Source of the DNA: Pseudeuparius sepicola
Taxonomy: Eukaryota > Arthropoda > Insecta > Coleoptera > Anthribidae
DNA: 64,000 nucleotides
NCBI GenBank assembly: GCA_963920635.1
Contig: OY987298.1
Span: 34,317,787 to 34,381,786 of the forward strand
Direction of reading: 5' to 3'
Numbering within the stretch: position 1 is the first letter of the stretch; each line of letters starts with the position of its first letter. Under the pieces are notes generated by a model that worked only from the letters and a program-made list of their open reading frames with translations, was not told where the DNA came from and did no database searches. Shown here piece after piece: positions 33,604-44,810 of the stretch. The translations under genes were made by a program, and so were the position numbers.

Positions 33604-34065
33604 TCAGGATATACTTAGAGTCCAATAGGACTGCAAAAATGTGTACTTCATTAGATCGAACATTTTTAACATAGAGCTGGATCTAGCAGATACATTATTG
33701 CCGAGCCTCGCGCGGGGGGTTCGAGCTTTTAATAACCACCACCGCCACCCAAAAAAAGGGTGGCGGTTCCCCAACCGACAGACCATTCCTTCCGGAACTG
33801 TACAGATCGGACGGAATTGTGTCGGAGAAGGGGCGGGGAGCTGATTGGGGTTCCTTGATAACTGACTAATATCTAATTGTGCTGTACCTTTTGAACCCCA
33901 GCTCGACCGTTGAGAGGTCCAGGACAAGAACTTATCTATTTCAAACAAGCTCGTATCGGGAAGATGCACAATAGACCCATCTGGCGGACCGAGGAAGAAA
34001 AAGAATACAAAATACCGGCGCTCGAATAGTCTCCAAGCTGTTTCAATAGAAATCCACCCCGCCAT
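33604..34065 (-). CDS. Hypothetical 153-aa ORF, right arm (doubtful)
   Basis: Mirror copy of the left-arm frame at 24308-24769. In this arm the hairpin is perfect (CCGCCACCC, seven T, GGGTGGCGG on the minus strand). No recognisable domain. The same doubts apply as for the left copy. Confidence 0.2.
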   Translation of the reverse strand: MAGWISIETAWRLFERRYFVFFFFLGPPDGSIVHLPDTSLFEIDKFLSWTSQRSSWGSKGTAQLDISQLSRNPNQLPAPSPTQFRPICTVPEGMVCRLGNRHPFFGWRWWLLKARTPRARLGNNVSARSSSMLKMFDLMKYTFLQSYWTLSIS

Positions 34066-34444
34066 TAGTAACGGTTAAAATTTCTCGACCAGTAAAGCAG
34101 ACGCTGGCACCCAGAGGGCGTTAGCTATATAAAGTTATTTTTCAGATTTAATCACGGTGCTACTCATAAATAATAAACAAGTTATTTTTTAGATTTAAAC
34201 AATCATGGTACTACAGACCAAATTAAAATCATCTATGTAGAAAAACTAAATACGCGACATATTCCCACGTTTAAAACTTCAGACAAAATTCTTGAAGCAA
34301 TCCTTTGCGGTAAATGGCCCCTTTAGAGGGTTTATGATGCGGAGCCCTACGGCGGCCGATTATGGGCGCCCTGCCGTAGTATTGATTTTTTCCTGACAAG
34401 TTCTATAATCTGAAATTCACACTTGAGGACTATTTTAACTATTA

Positions 34445-34534
34445 TTAACAAATATTTTCATAATTTAAACTTTTTATTTCGCTCATAATCATGCTTCTCA
34501 GACATTGCCTCCATGGCCGCAGCCTGAAAGCCAT
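34445..34534 (-). pseudogene. Decayed copy of ORF2, right arm
   Basis: Mirror of 23839-23928. Contains the same truncated ATGGAGGCAATG and AAAAAGTTTAAATTATG words. Confidence 0.45.
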
Positions 34535-34598
34535 TATTGGATAGTAAAAAACACATAATTTTCACACAATTTTTTTTCATGCAAATTCGACAACCACT

Positions 34599-36098
34599 AT
34601 CCTCTTAAGACTCTCGAATTTTTTACCTGATCGAACCGCAGAACCAGACCCGTGCATACTATACACAAGGCCTGTTAATAGTTATAATCTTAAAACTCTC
34701 GAATTTTTTACTTCGCTGTTGATCGACCCGCAGCACCAGACCAATTTGTGCATAATATATATACACAAGGCAGTCAACGTGTTAATATTTATCCTCTTAA
34801 AACTTTCGAATTTTTTACTCCTCTGTTGATCGAACCACAGCAGCAGACCAATCTGTGCATAATATATATACACAAGGCGTGTTAATATTTATCCTCTTAA
34901 AACTCTCGAATTTTTTACTTCTCTGTTAATCGAACCGCAGCAGCAGACGAATCTATGCATAATATTATATACACATGGCAGTCAACGTGTTCATATTTAT
35001 CCTCTTAAAACTCTCGAATTTTTTACTTCTCTGTTGATCGACCCGCAGCACCAGACCAATCTGTGCATAATATATATACACATGGCAGTCAACGTGTTAA
35101 TATTTATCCTCTTAAAACTTTCGAATTTTTTACTCCTCTGTTGATCGAACCACAGCAGCAGACCAATCTGTGCATAATATATATACACAAGGCGTGTTAA
35201 TATTTATCCTCTTAAAACTCTCGAATTTTTTACTTCTCTGTTAATCGAACCGCAGCAGCAGACGAATCTATGCATAATATTATATACACATGGCAGTCAA
35301 CGTGTTCATATTTATCCTCTTAAAACTCTCGAATTTTTTACTTCTCTGTTGATCGACCCGCAGCACCAGACCAATCTGTGCATAATATATATACACATGG
35401 CAGTCAACGTGTTAATATTTATCCTCTTAAATCTCTCGAATTTTTTACTTCTCTGTTGATCGAACCGCAGCAGCAGACCAATCTGTGCATAATATATATA
35501 CACAAGGCGTGTTAATATTTATCCTCTTAAAACTCTCGAATTTTTTACTTCTCTGTTAATCGAACCGCAGCAGCAGACGAATCTATGCATAATATTATAT
35601 ACACGTGGCAGTCAACGTGTTCATATTTATCCTCTTAAAACTCTCGAATTTTTTACTTCTCTGTTGATCGACCCGCAGCACCAGACCAATCTGTGCATAA
35701 TATATATACACATGGCAGTCAACGTGTTAATATTTATCCTCTTAAATCTCTCGAATTTTTTACTTCTCTGTTGATCGAACCGCAGCAGCAGACCAATCTG
35801 TGCATAATATATATACACAAGGCGTGTTAATATTTATCCTCTTAAAACTCTCGAATTTTTTACTTCTCTGTTAATCGAACCGCAGCAGCAGACGAATCTA
35901 TGCATAATATTATATACACATGGCAGTCAACGTGTTCATATTTATCCTCTTAAAACTCTCGAATTTTTTACTTCTCTGTTGATCGACCCGCAGCACCAGA
36001 CCAATCTGTGCATAATATATATACACATGGCAGTCAACGTGTTAATATTTATCCTCTGAAAACTCTCGAATTTTTTACTTCTCTGTTGGTCGAACCTC
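34599..36098 (-). repeat. Higher-order tandem array, right arm
   Basis: The same A-B-C array as in the left arm, read on the minus strand, but more regular. The 315-bp period is exact between 34682, 34997, 35312, 35627 and 35942. The array is about one monomer longer than the left one, and its outer edge near 34599-34690 is shuffled. So the two arrays have drifted or been homogenised separately since duplication. Confidence 0.9.
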
Positions 36099-36421
36099 TC
36101 ACCCCTCAGCATCAAACCAATCGATATACCCCTCAAATCCGAAGTAAAAAACACAGACAATATTTTGGAAAAACGCATATTCGAGAAATTTGGAGGACCG
36201 ACTTGAGCAATTGCCCAATTGGATATTATGTAGAATATTTTTTCACTGGATAATTCACTAGTCAATTTTTTATGTTTTGCTGTTTAAATTGTCAGAATAT
36301 TTGTGTCCGGACATAATTGAAGCAAAATTGCCTAACAACCGGCATTGGATTGACACAAGTTTATTCAATCACACCGTCTTAGAGAAATAAAAAACACACA
36401 AACAAAAAACATTTTTTATTT

Positions 36422-36523
36422 TTACAATTTTACATTTCTAAACTTTTTAGTTAGTTCATACATAATAATCAAGCGTCTCAGCTCTTCGAGTGCCTCCATA
36501 TATCGCCGCAGTCTCTCGCTTAT
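36422..36523 (-). pseudogene. ORF2 right arm, start codon lost
   Basis: The counterpart of the left-arm ORF2 begins ATAAGCGAG instead of ATGAGCGAG. The single change also turns the ORF1 stop from TGA to TAA. Translation could still begin at the ninth codon (Met at 36499), giving 25 residues. Otherwise identical in frame. Confidence 0.5.
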
Positions 36524-36810
36524 GCTTCAGAAAATATAATATTTGTAGTCTTGCCGACGGGCCCCAAGCTTGTTAAAAAATACCTTTTGTCGTCACCATT
36601 CAATTCGTCAATTCGCTCTCGAGTTAATTGCTCCGTAAAACGCTGAGGCAGGATAGTCTTGAAGTCGGCAAATTCCGCCACTACCTTTTCCCCAAACTTG
36701 GTATTTATTCTCTTAAAACACTGGATCTCAAAGTTTTTATTTACTTCCAAATCTCGAACATTCACCAGATTTTTCACCAGCAAATTGTTTAAACTATTTA
36801 AGAAGGACAT
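36520..36810 (-). CDS. Small OB-fold-like protein, ORF1 right arm
   Basis: A 96-aa copy of the left-arm protein on the opposite strand, reading inward from the terminus. It has KNFEIQCFKRINTKFGEK and LPQRFTEQLT where the left copy has KKF..INIKF and LPRRFTERLT. The frame is intact over its full length. The same TATTAAA sequence precedes it inside the terminal repeat. Not assigned to a named family; an OB-fold-like, nucleic-acid-binding role is inferred only from its strand pattern and size. Confidence 0.6.
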   Translation of the reverse strand: MSFLNSLNNLLVKNLVNVRDLEVNKNFEIQCFKRINTKFGEKVVAEFADFKTILPQRFTEQLTRERIDELNGDDKRYFLTSLGPVGKTTNIIFSEA

Positions 36811-36913
36811 GTTGTAAATGATCTGCGTGTCTGATGAGATCTTAGTTGAACCTCTCCTATTTAGCTGTTTTAATAGGAGTGGGCAGAGAGTGGGGAGACG
36901 GGCAAAACCTAGG

Positions 36914-36963
36914 AGAGTACCAGACCAGACAGGTTTCGACAAGTTTGGTCTGGTGCTCTCTTA
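36914..36963. repeat. Subterminal hairpin of the large element, right
   Basis: Exact mirror of 21571-21620 (GAGAGTACCAGACCAGACAG...TTGGTCTGGTGCTCTC). It lies 11 bp inside the right end. Confidence 0.65.
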
Positions 36964-36974
36964 GTATCTCTACT

Positions 36975-36980
36975 GGCGGG
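36975..36980 (+). repeat. 6-bp target-site duplication, right copy
   Basis: GGCGGG immediately follows GTATCTCTACT, matching 21554-21559 in sequence and orientation. Confidence 0.75.
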
Positions 36981-37830
36981 CCTTTATCATTGCGACGGTG
37001 CCGATTTATAACACTTATTCTTAAGGCTATAGATTCATATCCTGAAAAACAGATGGCGCTGATGGCCAACAATGTATTTTGCATTGTATTTTGTCTCTGG
37101 AAAGCACATGGTGAACCTAAAAAGTGTCAGACGTGACAGCCGCAAGCACTCTATTATAATAGGTCAGTCAACGCTAAAATTGAAGCATTCGTTTTGGGCG
37201 AGGCCAACGATAAAGGCAGGCCACGGCGCTAACGCATAATCGCGCAGTCACGTGACCAACTTAGTGCTATATAATAAAAGGCATTTTTGGAGAAGTAGAA
37301 AAAACAAATTTCGGAACAATTTGGCAAGTTTTCTTTCATCTATTACATTATTGGTTCTGTGCATCCAAGCTTTCTCTAATTGTTTTTTCAAAATTTTCAA
37401 CCTGCCTCAGCTGTTTTGGGCTGAGAGTTAAACGGCACTGCACTCATAATATTTTGGCACTTTTCAAAAATTGTTGGGACATCATCTTCCTTTAGCTTAG
37501 GTGATATTCTATATAGGTATTTTCCTCCCACAATACATTTGTCCACCTTAATTGTTTCACTTTCTTGAAAATGTGTTAGCCACACATACTTAAGGGTTTT
37601 TTAGAAATTAAATCTCAGTTGGAATTTTACGAATCCATTTTTGGCGGAAATTATCATCCCGAGGCAACACAAATGTTTGTTATGGCAACACTTTCTTCCT
37701 GGCTTTTGTAATATGTATAAATATAATATAAACAGACCCAATATTTGGCATTTAGGTTATTTTTTACGAAATAAAAATGAAAACTAACCTCAGTAGGTAT
37801 ACTGTAAATACTTATTGACGAGGTCTCAGT
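36981..37830. other. Non-coding flank of the large element
   Basis: No recognisable gene. A 62-codon frame at 37397-37585 (minus) has no domain that I can name. Confidence 0.35.
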
Positions 37831-38472
37831 TGTTCGGCAGCGTGAAAGACCGAATAGAAAACGTATCGGGGCGTGGGTCGACAACGAACATCAACGGTTA
37901 CAACACTGATTTATTTCGCACAAGGTGAATGGTGAATACAATAAATACACAAACCCGAACGTGGTCAACGGGAACGGCTTCCAGCCACCCGGACCGTCTG
38001 AACTCGCGGATTTCCCGTAAGCAGTTCACCCCTATCTGTGTCTCAGGCTCCACTGTCCAATACGGTCGATGTCCATAATAGTCCATTCCGGAATTCCGGG
38101 CTCCCTATTCTGTGATTTGGGGGAGAATTTCCCTTTACAGCGCTCACGCGTCGGTGCGAGCGGCACCAATACTCTTGGACGGCACGACTCCCACCCAGAC
38201 ACCCAGAGGCCATAATAACACCTGGGCGGTTCCCCTCCGCCAGGACACACGCGCACTAGACACAAACTTGTTTCTAAAATATGAACTAACACGTTTAAAA
38301 ACAATTTAAGCGTTTAAAACTTCTCAAAACCCAAGCTGCCGCTTTCAGTTATGTGACAAATGACATGTAACGTCGGCCTAAGATGATCACGTGATTTTTG
38401 TGCGCCGGGGCCTGTCTTTATAGTAGGCCTTGGTTTTGGGGATATGACGTCACTTCTCTAGAACCCCTAACA
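37831..38472 (-). mobile_element. Candidate solo LTR, minus orientation
   Basis: On the minus strand the block begins TGTTAGGGGTTC and ends GCCGAACA, i.e. TGTT...AACA as in retroelement LTRs. It contains a TATA box (CTACTATAAAGACAGG, about 38416-38431) and, ~500 bp further, a polyadenylation signal (AATAAATCAGTG, about 37906-37917). The sequence is G+C-rich relative to its flanks. Against this: no matching target duplication (ATCGC versus CTCAG-type flanks), no primer-binding site next to it, and no gag or pol. It may be an old recombined LTR, or a different non-coding element. Confidence 0.4.
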
Positions 38473-41400
38473 ATCGCTGGAGCGTCTTTCTGATTTAAGT
38501 ACCAAGGCAAGTGTTATGATTTACGGACAAATAAATGAATTTATTTCGAGCCCAAACATGCTCATAAAAAACTCATACTCTATATAATTAGGTATTCAAA
38601 CAGGTACCCAATGATTTCGTAGTTTGACTAGCGGTTAACAATCAATGCAACAATGTTGCTTTGGAGAGTATAAAATGGCTTAATTAAAATGGTTCAAAAC
38701 ATTGATAAAATTATTTGTGGCAGTGTCTAAATAGCTGAAAACAACAAGATAAAACCGCATAAATACACTTTTGCGATCGAGTACATCCATGTTGCCAGGC
38801 GCTCTGATATTTTATGGCATATTGACCAATCGCCTTATTTCGCGGAACGTCATCGAACACGTGCTTTTATTTACGCCAGGCGCGGGAGTTATTTGATTTT
38901 AATACAGCTAATGTATCTGAGTATAACGTTCATGTTCCGTGAAAAATACCCAGATCGGAGAGCGCCAAAACAAAAGGTGAGACATCGAGAGAAAAACGAG
39001 AAAAAAGAGAGGCAGGTCGGGGAGGGTAATAAATCAGAGCCCGACGGCCGTGGCAGCTCTTCAGTTCTTATCTGGATCGCAACGGCAAAAAGCTATCCGC
39101 GCCTTTGTTTGCTTAGCATACAAACGCCAGATATTTACTCCTGGCGGCTTGTGAGATATGAGTGGGAATGCATACATAGGGGAACAATTTTGGTTCGGAT
39201 TTAGCTCCCGTACAACCATTCATTATTCGATTTTTCATTTCTCAGACTGGATATAGATGATGCTACGCCATGTATATGTGTTGCCAACACTATAGCTTTA
39301 TATGGAAGGTAATAGAGTAGTCAATTAACTATTATTGGCACCGACTATGGGAATTATGTGAGTCTCTTCCCAAATAAACGTTTAATAATTATTACTGCAA
39401 TAAAATACACAAACATTGACCAAGTACTTAATGTTGGTATTTAAGCATCTGTGAAAGTCTATTGCTGCCATCTACTTCTTGACATTAACAATGAATCTTT
39501 TCACTAAAAAATAAAATGTTTTTCTGTTCTCTATAAACAAGCGTTGAATAATTAATAACCTAAAGCGAATTTTTTACAAAAAAAAAACAAATCCTGCCGA
39601 AACGACGCGACGACGTCACGAATCTCAATTTACAAAAGTAAGATCATGGTTTAGAGAAATTACAGTAAATAATAAAATAAGGAATATTTGCCCCCTTTCT
39701 TGGGTTAAAATAAATTACATCTCAATTTTATTGTATTATACAATGGTATTACCTGGTTAAATACTAAAATACTCTTTAAATGAAAGATTTAAATTACAAC
39801 AATATATTTAATCTGAAAGAGTCTCATAAAATCATCAGGTGGGTAATGAATTTCTATTATAGTCCTGTTTGTGGCCAAGGATGAAATGCATCATATATTC
39901 ATGTATTCGAATATATTAGGAATAATGAATAATCCCACCGATCAGTGCTAGAGCGACTTTATTTCTAGTTTCTCTATCGAAACTCCTTGCATACTGGATA
40001 ATACTTATCAATTCGATAGTTTTAATATATTTAATAGATACACTTGTACCCTCGATCCAGGACTAACTAATTTTAAGTGCTATTAAATATTAAATTATAA
40101 TTTTAACAAAAACATTGGTTTTGATAATGGGGGATGTTTTGAGCTTAGCAACTGGACCACCACTGACCTTTTTTCACAAACCAACCTCTTCTTCCACCCT
40201 CAACCCGCCTGTGCCTATACATACTCGCTGAGTTAGTTTTCACCTTTGGAGAATAGAAATTTGACTTGTGGGTTTCTTGTAGGACCACTCAAGTGTGCTT
40301 TTGGGCCAAAAAGATAGTTTTTAGGAATTTGGGAAATATAGGTTATGATATCATCAAATATATTTTCCCAAAACCATACCTGCTGATAAACTTTCATAAA
40401 TAATTTTTTTTGATATTTTGTTTGGTTAAAAAGTTATATGTGTATAATTAGTCATAAAAAGATAACTGTATGAACGCCTTTTTTATAAAAACTGTTATTA
40501 TAAACACTTATTATGTATTATATTTAAAGACAATTTTAGCGAAAGACAAAAACCAACAATATAAACATAAATGCTGGGTAGGTTCTTACTTATAAATAAT
40601 TTTCAAAGTGACTACCTTCTTTTAATAAACATAAGTCTAGACGGCGCGGCGTCTAACTTCTGTCTTAGTGACCTTTCTTAATACATCAACGTTTTTTTTA
40701 TTACTACCTAAGAAATGCTTGGGCCAATTTCACTAAAATTGTTGTTCCGGAAACTCCAGGGGCGTGTCACAGTACATTTTTTCAATTTTTATAACGTGCT
40801 TGTGTAAAGCAACTAAAAGTACAACTTTTTTACCCTTTGACTTTTTTCGTATGTGGCATCGTTTTTGCATATCTCTGAAGTTTGAATTTTATTTTTCTTT
40901 CTCGAAAACGAGGCGACATACGAAAAAAATCAAGGAACAAAAGGGTATTTTAACACCCTGTATTTCAGAAATTAAGCAATTCTGGACAGATGTTTATAGG
41001 AACTTTTTTATTTTGACCCAAGGAATATTCCCTTAATTTGTAAATGTAAATGTATATAACAACCACCAAAGACTTGTACGTGGTGTTTGTATTTTTTGTA
41101 AAGAAGTTACTAGATTTCCAGGACTTAATTTCTGTTTAACCAAATTATTTCTTTCCTTTTCGAGCCGTAAACCGACCGGCTTTGTTTTATTACGTTTAAT
41201 ATGTTTATTTCCGATTTTCCACCGACGGTTCAATATTTTCTTGTGGTGCCAAGGGGCTTGATAGGGCTAGAAAGGAGTTGATAGGGCTAGAAAAGAGTAA
41301 GATACTTCAAGCTAGAGACTCCGTTCTTGTTAGAAACTGGGCCTGATACAGCGGTACTACCGCTATGGACCAAGGTAGGCTGGAAGCAACTGGAGAACTC

Positions 41401-42258
41401 CTGGAATTTATTTTTCTCTGACTGAAGCTATCTGGAAAAAGCGAGCGGAGGTCACCGCTATACGAAAGTCCTGGTGCTAGACTATCATCACAGACCTATA
41501 TAGCTAAGCTATTATTCTCAAGGAAGCCCAAAATCTAACACCAATAAAACAAATAATTAAATAACAGTCAAAAACAGAACCGTAAATAAAAAGCGTCCTT
41601 ACACACTTTATTTTACCAAGGAACTAAAATTACACTTTTCATTTTTCGTGTGCAAGCGAGACTTCCTCTATGACGCCACTCTATAGTATTACAAAGTATT
41701 GAGTCGTTTGTAGATGCTTTGTCTCTGCCAGTCGGCTTGTAAATAATGCGGGCGACGTCAGGTGGACACCAAGCAGAGCGGTTTGTTTACTTTTATTTCA
41801 CTGTTGGGGATAAATGGACTCTATAGATAATGAAGCTAGTAATTCCTAATATTACTGCATTTCCACAAAACGGAACAAAATATTTCATGGGCGACTTAGT
41901 ATCTTTGTGCGTTCATTCTTCTTTCTTCCACCAACGGTTTTTATCTCCGCCTGCCCGCACTCTAAATATTACATTTTTTATCCGTTGCTCCGCTCGACTT
42001 CAAAATGTTGCTCCGTCTGGCTACCTAATTTATTTCGTTATCTTGAGACATCGCAGAAATCTTGTAGAACAACAAAAATAAAACAAGGGGGAGCGGTAAT
42101 GTTATCTCAGAGGAAATTTATGCCTATGTGAGAACGTGGAACTTTTACGCTGACTGAACAGAACTTATACGGCTGTGGGGAGATCAACCGGTCAGTTCGT
42201 TAACTTAATTTGTAGGTTTATGTACTCTTTATTTTTCTGGGAAACATATATATATATA
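38473..42258. other. Intergenic DNA, no gene recognised
   Basis: The 103-codon frame at 38893-39204 is Arg/Lys-rich without a motif and is probably chance. At about 40838-40945 there is an inverted pair (GACTTTTTTCGTATGT and ACATACGAAAAAAATC), followed by an isolated ACACCCTGTAT (40961-40971), consistent with half of a palindromic mariner-like MITE. The 41266-41290 region has the short direct repeat TTGATAGGGCTAGAAA. Confidence 0.35.
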
Positions 42259-43406
42259 CAGTGTGTTTCACTTCAAGTCGAGACAATTCATTATTTTTTA
42301 ACGGGTTAACCGATTTTCAAAAACTTTTTTTTTTTTAAATGTAGTGCTCCGAAAGATCTACATTTTGACACTAATTTTTTTCAGATTCATCTTTTCCATG
42401 ACCTGCTACGATCAAAATTATACACCCAAAAGCTGCAAAAGTATATTAGGCATTTTTTTAGGAAAAAAATGAATAGCACAGTCGTATTGGCCATACCCAA
42501 AAACCCCACATACCAAATTTTACGGTCATAACTTATACAAGGCGTTCCCAAAATAGCTTCAAACATAGCAAAAATACGGTTTATTGGAGTACTCTGTACA
42601 AACACCGAGAAATATTTTAAAATTATTTCTATGCAGTTTGATTAGGGCTCACATAAGCCATCAATTCCCACGATTTCGTGGCCCTGCTTTATACAGGGCG
42701 TTGGCATTAAGAATACAAAAATCGAAAAAATTCGATTTTTCTCGTGGTGTTTTTTTTACATTTTTTCCACATTTTTAGCTTATGGCCTATTAAAAAACAT
42801 AAATAATATTAAATTTTGGAAAGTATTTTCAATAAAGAGCACCCTGGATACGTGGATACTAATCAATTTTTAAATTTTTTCAAATAAAAATAGGGTGCTT
42901 TTTTTTATTTGATATTGTTTATGTTTTTTAATAGGCATAAGTTAAAAATGTGGAAAAATGTAAAAAAAACACCACGAGAAATATCGTTTTTTTTTTAGAT
43001 TTATGTATTTTTAATGCCAACGCCCTGTATAAAGCAGGGCCACGAAATCGTGAGAATTGATGGCTTATGTGAGCCCTAATCAAACTGCATAGACTTTTGC
43101 TATGTTTGAAGCTATTTGTGAACGCCCTGTATAAGTTATGACCGTGAAACTAGGTATGTGGGGTTTTCGGGTATGGCCAATACGACTGTGCTATTCTTTT
43201 TTTCCTAAAAAAATGCCTAATGTACTTTTGCAGTTTTTGGGGGTATAATTTTGATCGTAGTAGGGTCATGGAAAAGACGAATCTGAAAAAAATTAGTGTC
43301 AAAATGTAGATCTTTCGGAGCACTATATTAAAAAAAAAAAGTTTTTGAAAATCGGTCAACCCGTAAAAAAATAATGAATTGTCTCGACTTGAAGTGAAAC
43401 ACACTG
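42259..43406. repeat. 1.15-kb palindromic MITE
   Basis: Ends CAGTGTGTTTCACTTCAAGT and ACTTGAAGTGAAACACACTG with TA on both sides. Arms of ~570 bp match inward through GAAAGATCTACATTTTGACA and GGCATTAAGAATACAAAAAT to a centre near 42835. No protein. Confidence 0.9.
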
Positions 43407-43433
43407 TATGTTACGTTAGGTATGTGTTGCAGA

Positions 43434-44345
43434 TTTTATTTTATTAAGAACAAGGAGATGATAATTAACGTTCCCTAATATACAACATCGTGGGGCAATA
43501 TACAGGGTGTTCGAAAAATAGACGGAGATATTTTAGAGGGTGATTCCCTGTTAAGAAATATGAAAAAAAGTTTCTATAAACATGGGTCCGGAAATGCAGA
43601 GTTTTCAAGATACAGGATGTTAAATATATTGCATGTCACTGGACAAAATTGGTTTATCAATTTTTGCAAAAAAAATCACAAGTGCCTTGGAAAACAAATA
43701 ATCAAAAGCATTTCTAGGAAAGAGTGTTATTGCAACTTTTCCAATATCATAACATAAAGTACACTACAACCAATTTTGTCCAGTGACATGCAATAAAACG
43801 GTTTTTTTTTCTCGAAAACGAAGTGAGATAGGAAAACAATACAAGAGGGAAAGAAGTTGTATTTTTAGATGCTTAATCAAACAAAAAATATTAAAGTTAC
43901 AAAAAAGGTAGTGGCGTACATTTTTTTGATAATAATATTCGCTAAGGTGCCCCCCGGGACGCCACTGGACTTAATAAATTTAATCTAGTTAGGGCGAAAT
44001 TAGCCTCTTAATACAACAAATAACATTGCCAAATTTCAACAGAATCGAGTAAATAATTTTTAAGACATTAATAATTTTATGTTTTATTTTTTTTATTTAA
44101 CATCCTGTATCTTGAAAACTCTGCATTTCCGGACCCATGTTTATAGAAACTTTTTTTCATATTTCTTAACAGGGAATCACCCTCTAAAATATCTCCGTCT
44201 ATTTTTCGAACACCCTGTATATTTCCGGTAACTGACAGAGTGAACCAGCAACCAATATCTAATGGATTGCATGGTTACATGCTGAATCAACGGTAGGTAG
44301 ACCGAGACAGTCGATGTCATCATCAGCCAGCCATAACCCACTACA
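43434..44345 (-). repeat. Repeat related to 44540-44810, interrupted by a MITE
   Basis: The left part (AACAAGGAG, GATAATTAACGTTCCCTAAT) matches 44560-44590. The right part, on the minus strand (GGTTGCTGGTTCACTCTGTC, AGTTACCGGAAAT), matches 44729-44760. The palindromic element at 43501-44220 has landed in it. A CTGATGATGACATCGACTGTC remnant at about 44303-44328 (minus) lacks the GAAAC core of the better-preserved copy. Confidence 0.6.
43501..44220. repeat. 720-bp palindromic MITE with nested hairpin
   Basis: Ends TACAGGGTGTTCGAAAAATA and TATTTTTCGAACACCCTGTA in a TA context. Arms include GGGTCCGGAAATGCAGAG. An inner inverted pair (TTGCATGTCACTGGACAAAA at 43630 and its complement at 43770-43790) makes a second hairpin within the element, and the remaining centre is not symmetric. 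Confidence 0.9.
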
Positions 44346-44539
44346 AAATACCAAGGAACAATTTATGGCTTGAATCGATCTTCAAACAGCAATAGCTGGA
44401 AAGAAAAACTACCGCAGTAGGTATAAAATTTGCAGGTACCTACCTATAGGAACTGATCACCAAACAGCGTCTTTTAATATGTAGAAATCAACTAGGATCT
44501 GAACCCTGAGTTGTAATCCACATGAAGCTTAATTAAATC

Positions 44540-44810
44540 TTTAGCGAAGAAAATAAACAAGGAGGTGATAATTAACGTCCCCTAATATTATAACACAAAT
44601 ATGGTTTAGCGGCTCGTGGGACAATCTATTTTCGGAATATTGCCGGCTGATGACGGCATAACAAGCTCGAAACAGTCGACTGTCTGGGTCTATTCACCTG
44701 TAATCATATGCAATTTATCAGATATTGGATGCTGGTTCACTCTGTCAGTTACCGAAAATAGTTTGTCCCACGAGCCATTAAACCATATTTGTTTATTAAG
44801 AACCTGTCAC
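44540..44810 (+). repeat. Dispersed repeat with hammerhead-like core
   Basis: An inverted pair, AATATGGTTTAGCGGCTCGT...GGGACAATCTATTTTCGG at 44597-44638 and its complement at 44752-44795, flanks the ribozyme-like motif at 44647-44684, so the motif sits in the loop of a long stem. Related to the interrupted copy just upstream. Confidence 0.6.
44647..44684 (+). ncRNA. Hammerhead-ribozyme-like motif
   Basis: CTGATGA, a weak stem II (CGGC...GCTC), then GAAACAG-TCGA-CTGTC. Stem III (ACAG/CUGU with a UCGA loop) and the GUC cleavage triplet fit the hammerhead consensus well. Stem II has mismatches and stem I is only partly paired, so activity is doubtful. Confidence 0.45.

Larger units (their letters stand above)
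21560..36974. mobile_element. 15.4-kb giant palindromic transposon (Polinton-like ends)
   Basis: One element with terminal sequence AGTAGAGATAC / GTATCTCTACT, flanked by the 6-bp duplication GGCGGG. The left arm is 21560-27866 and the right arm 29779-36974; they are reverse complements with a few percent divergence plus arm-specific indels. The axis is filled by a piggyBac-like element. The first ~100 bp of both arms are identical and fold into a local hairpin. Known families with 6-bp duplications, 5'-AG termini and this size range are Polintons/Mavericks; Dada elements also make 6-7-bp duplications. None of the Polinton hallmark genes (protein-primed DNA polymerase, retroviral-type integrase, packaging ATPase, protease, capsid) is present. 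It must therefore be non-autonomous, and assignment rests on termini and duplication only. Confidence 0.75.

Noticed and set aside
21560..36974. Foldback (FB/MULE) element as the identity of the large palindrome
   Set aside because: FB elements also have long inverted repeats with internal tandem arrays, but make 9-bp duplications; here the direct repeat is 6 bp and no MULE-type transposase is present.
21480..37100. CRISPR-like reading of the regular tandem array
   Set aside because: Monomers are contiguous diverged copies without unique spacers, and the genome is an insect's.
38893..39204. 103-codon Lys/Arg-rich frame as a gene
   Set aside because: No domain, no conserved copy, no supporting signals; low-complexity basic stretch only.
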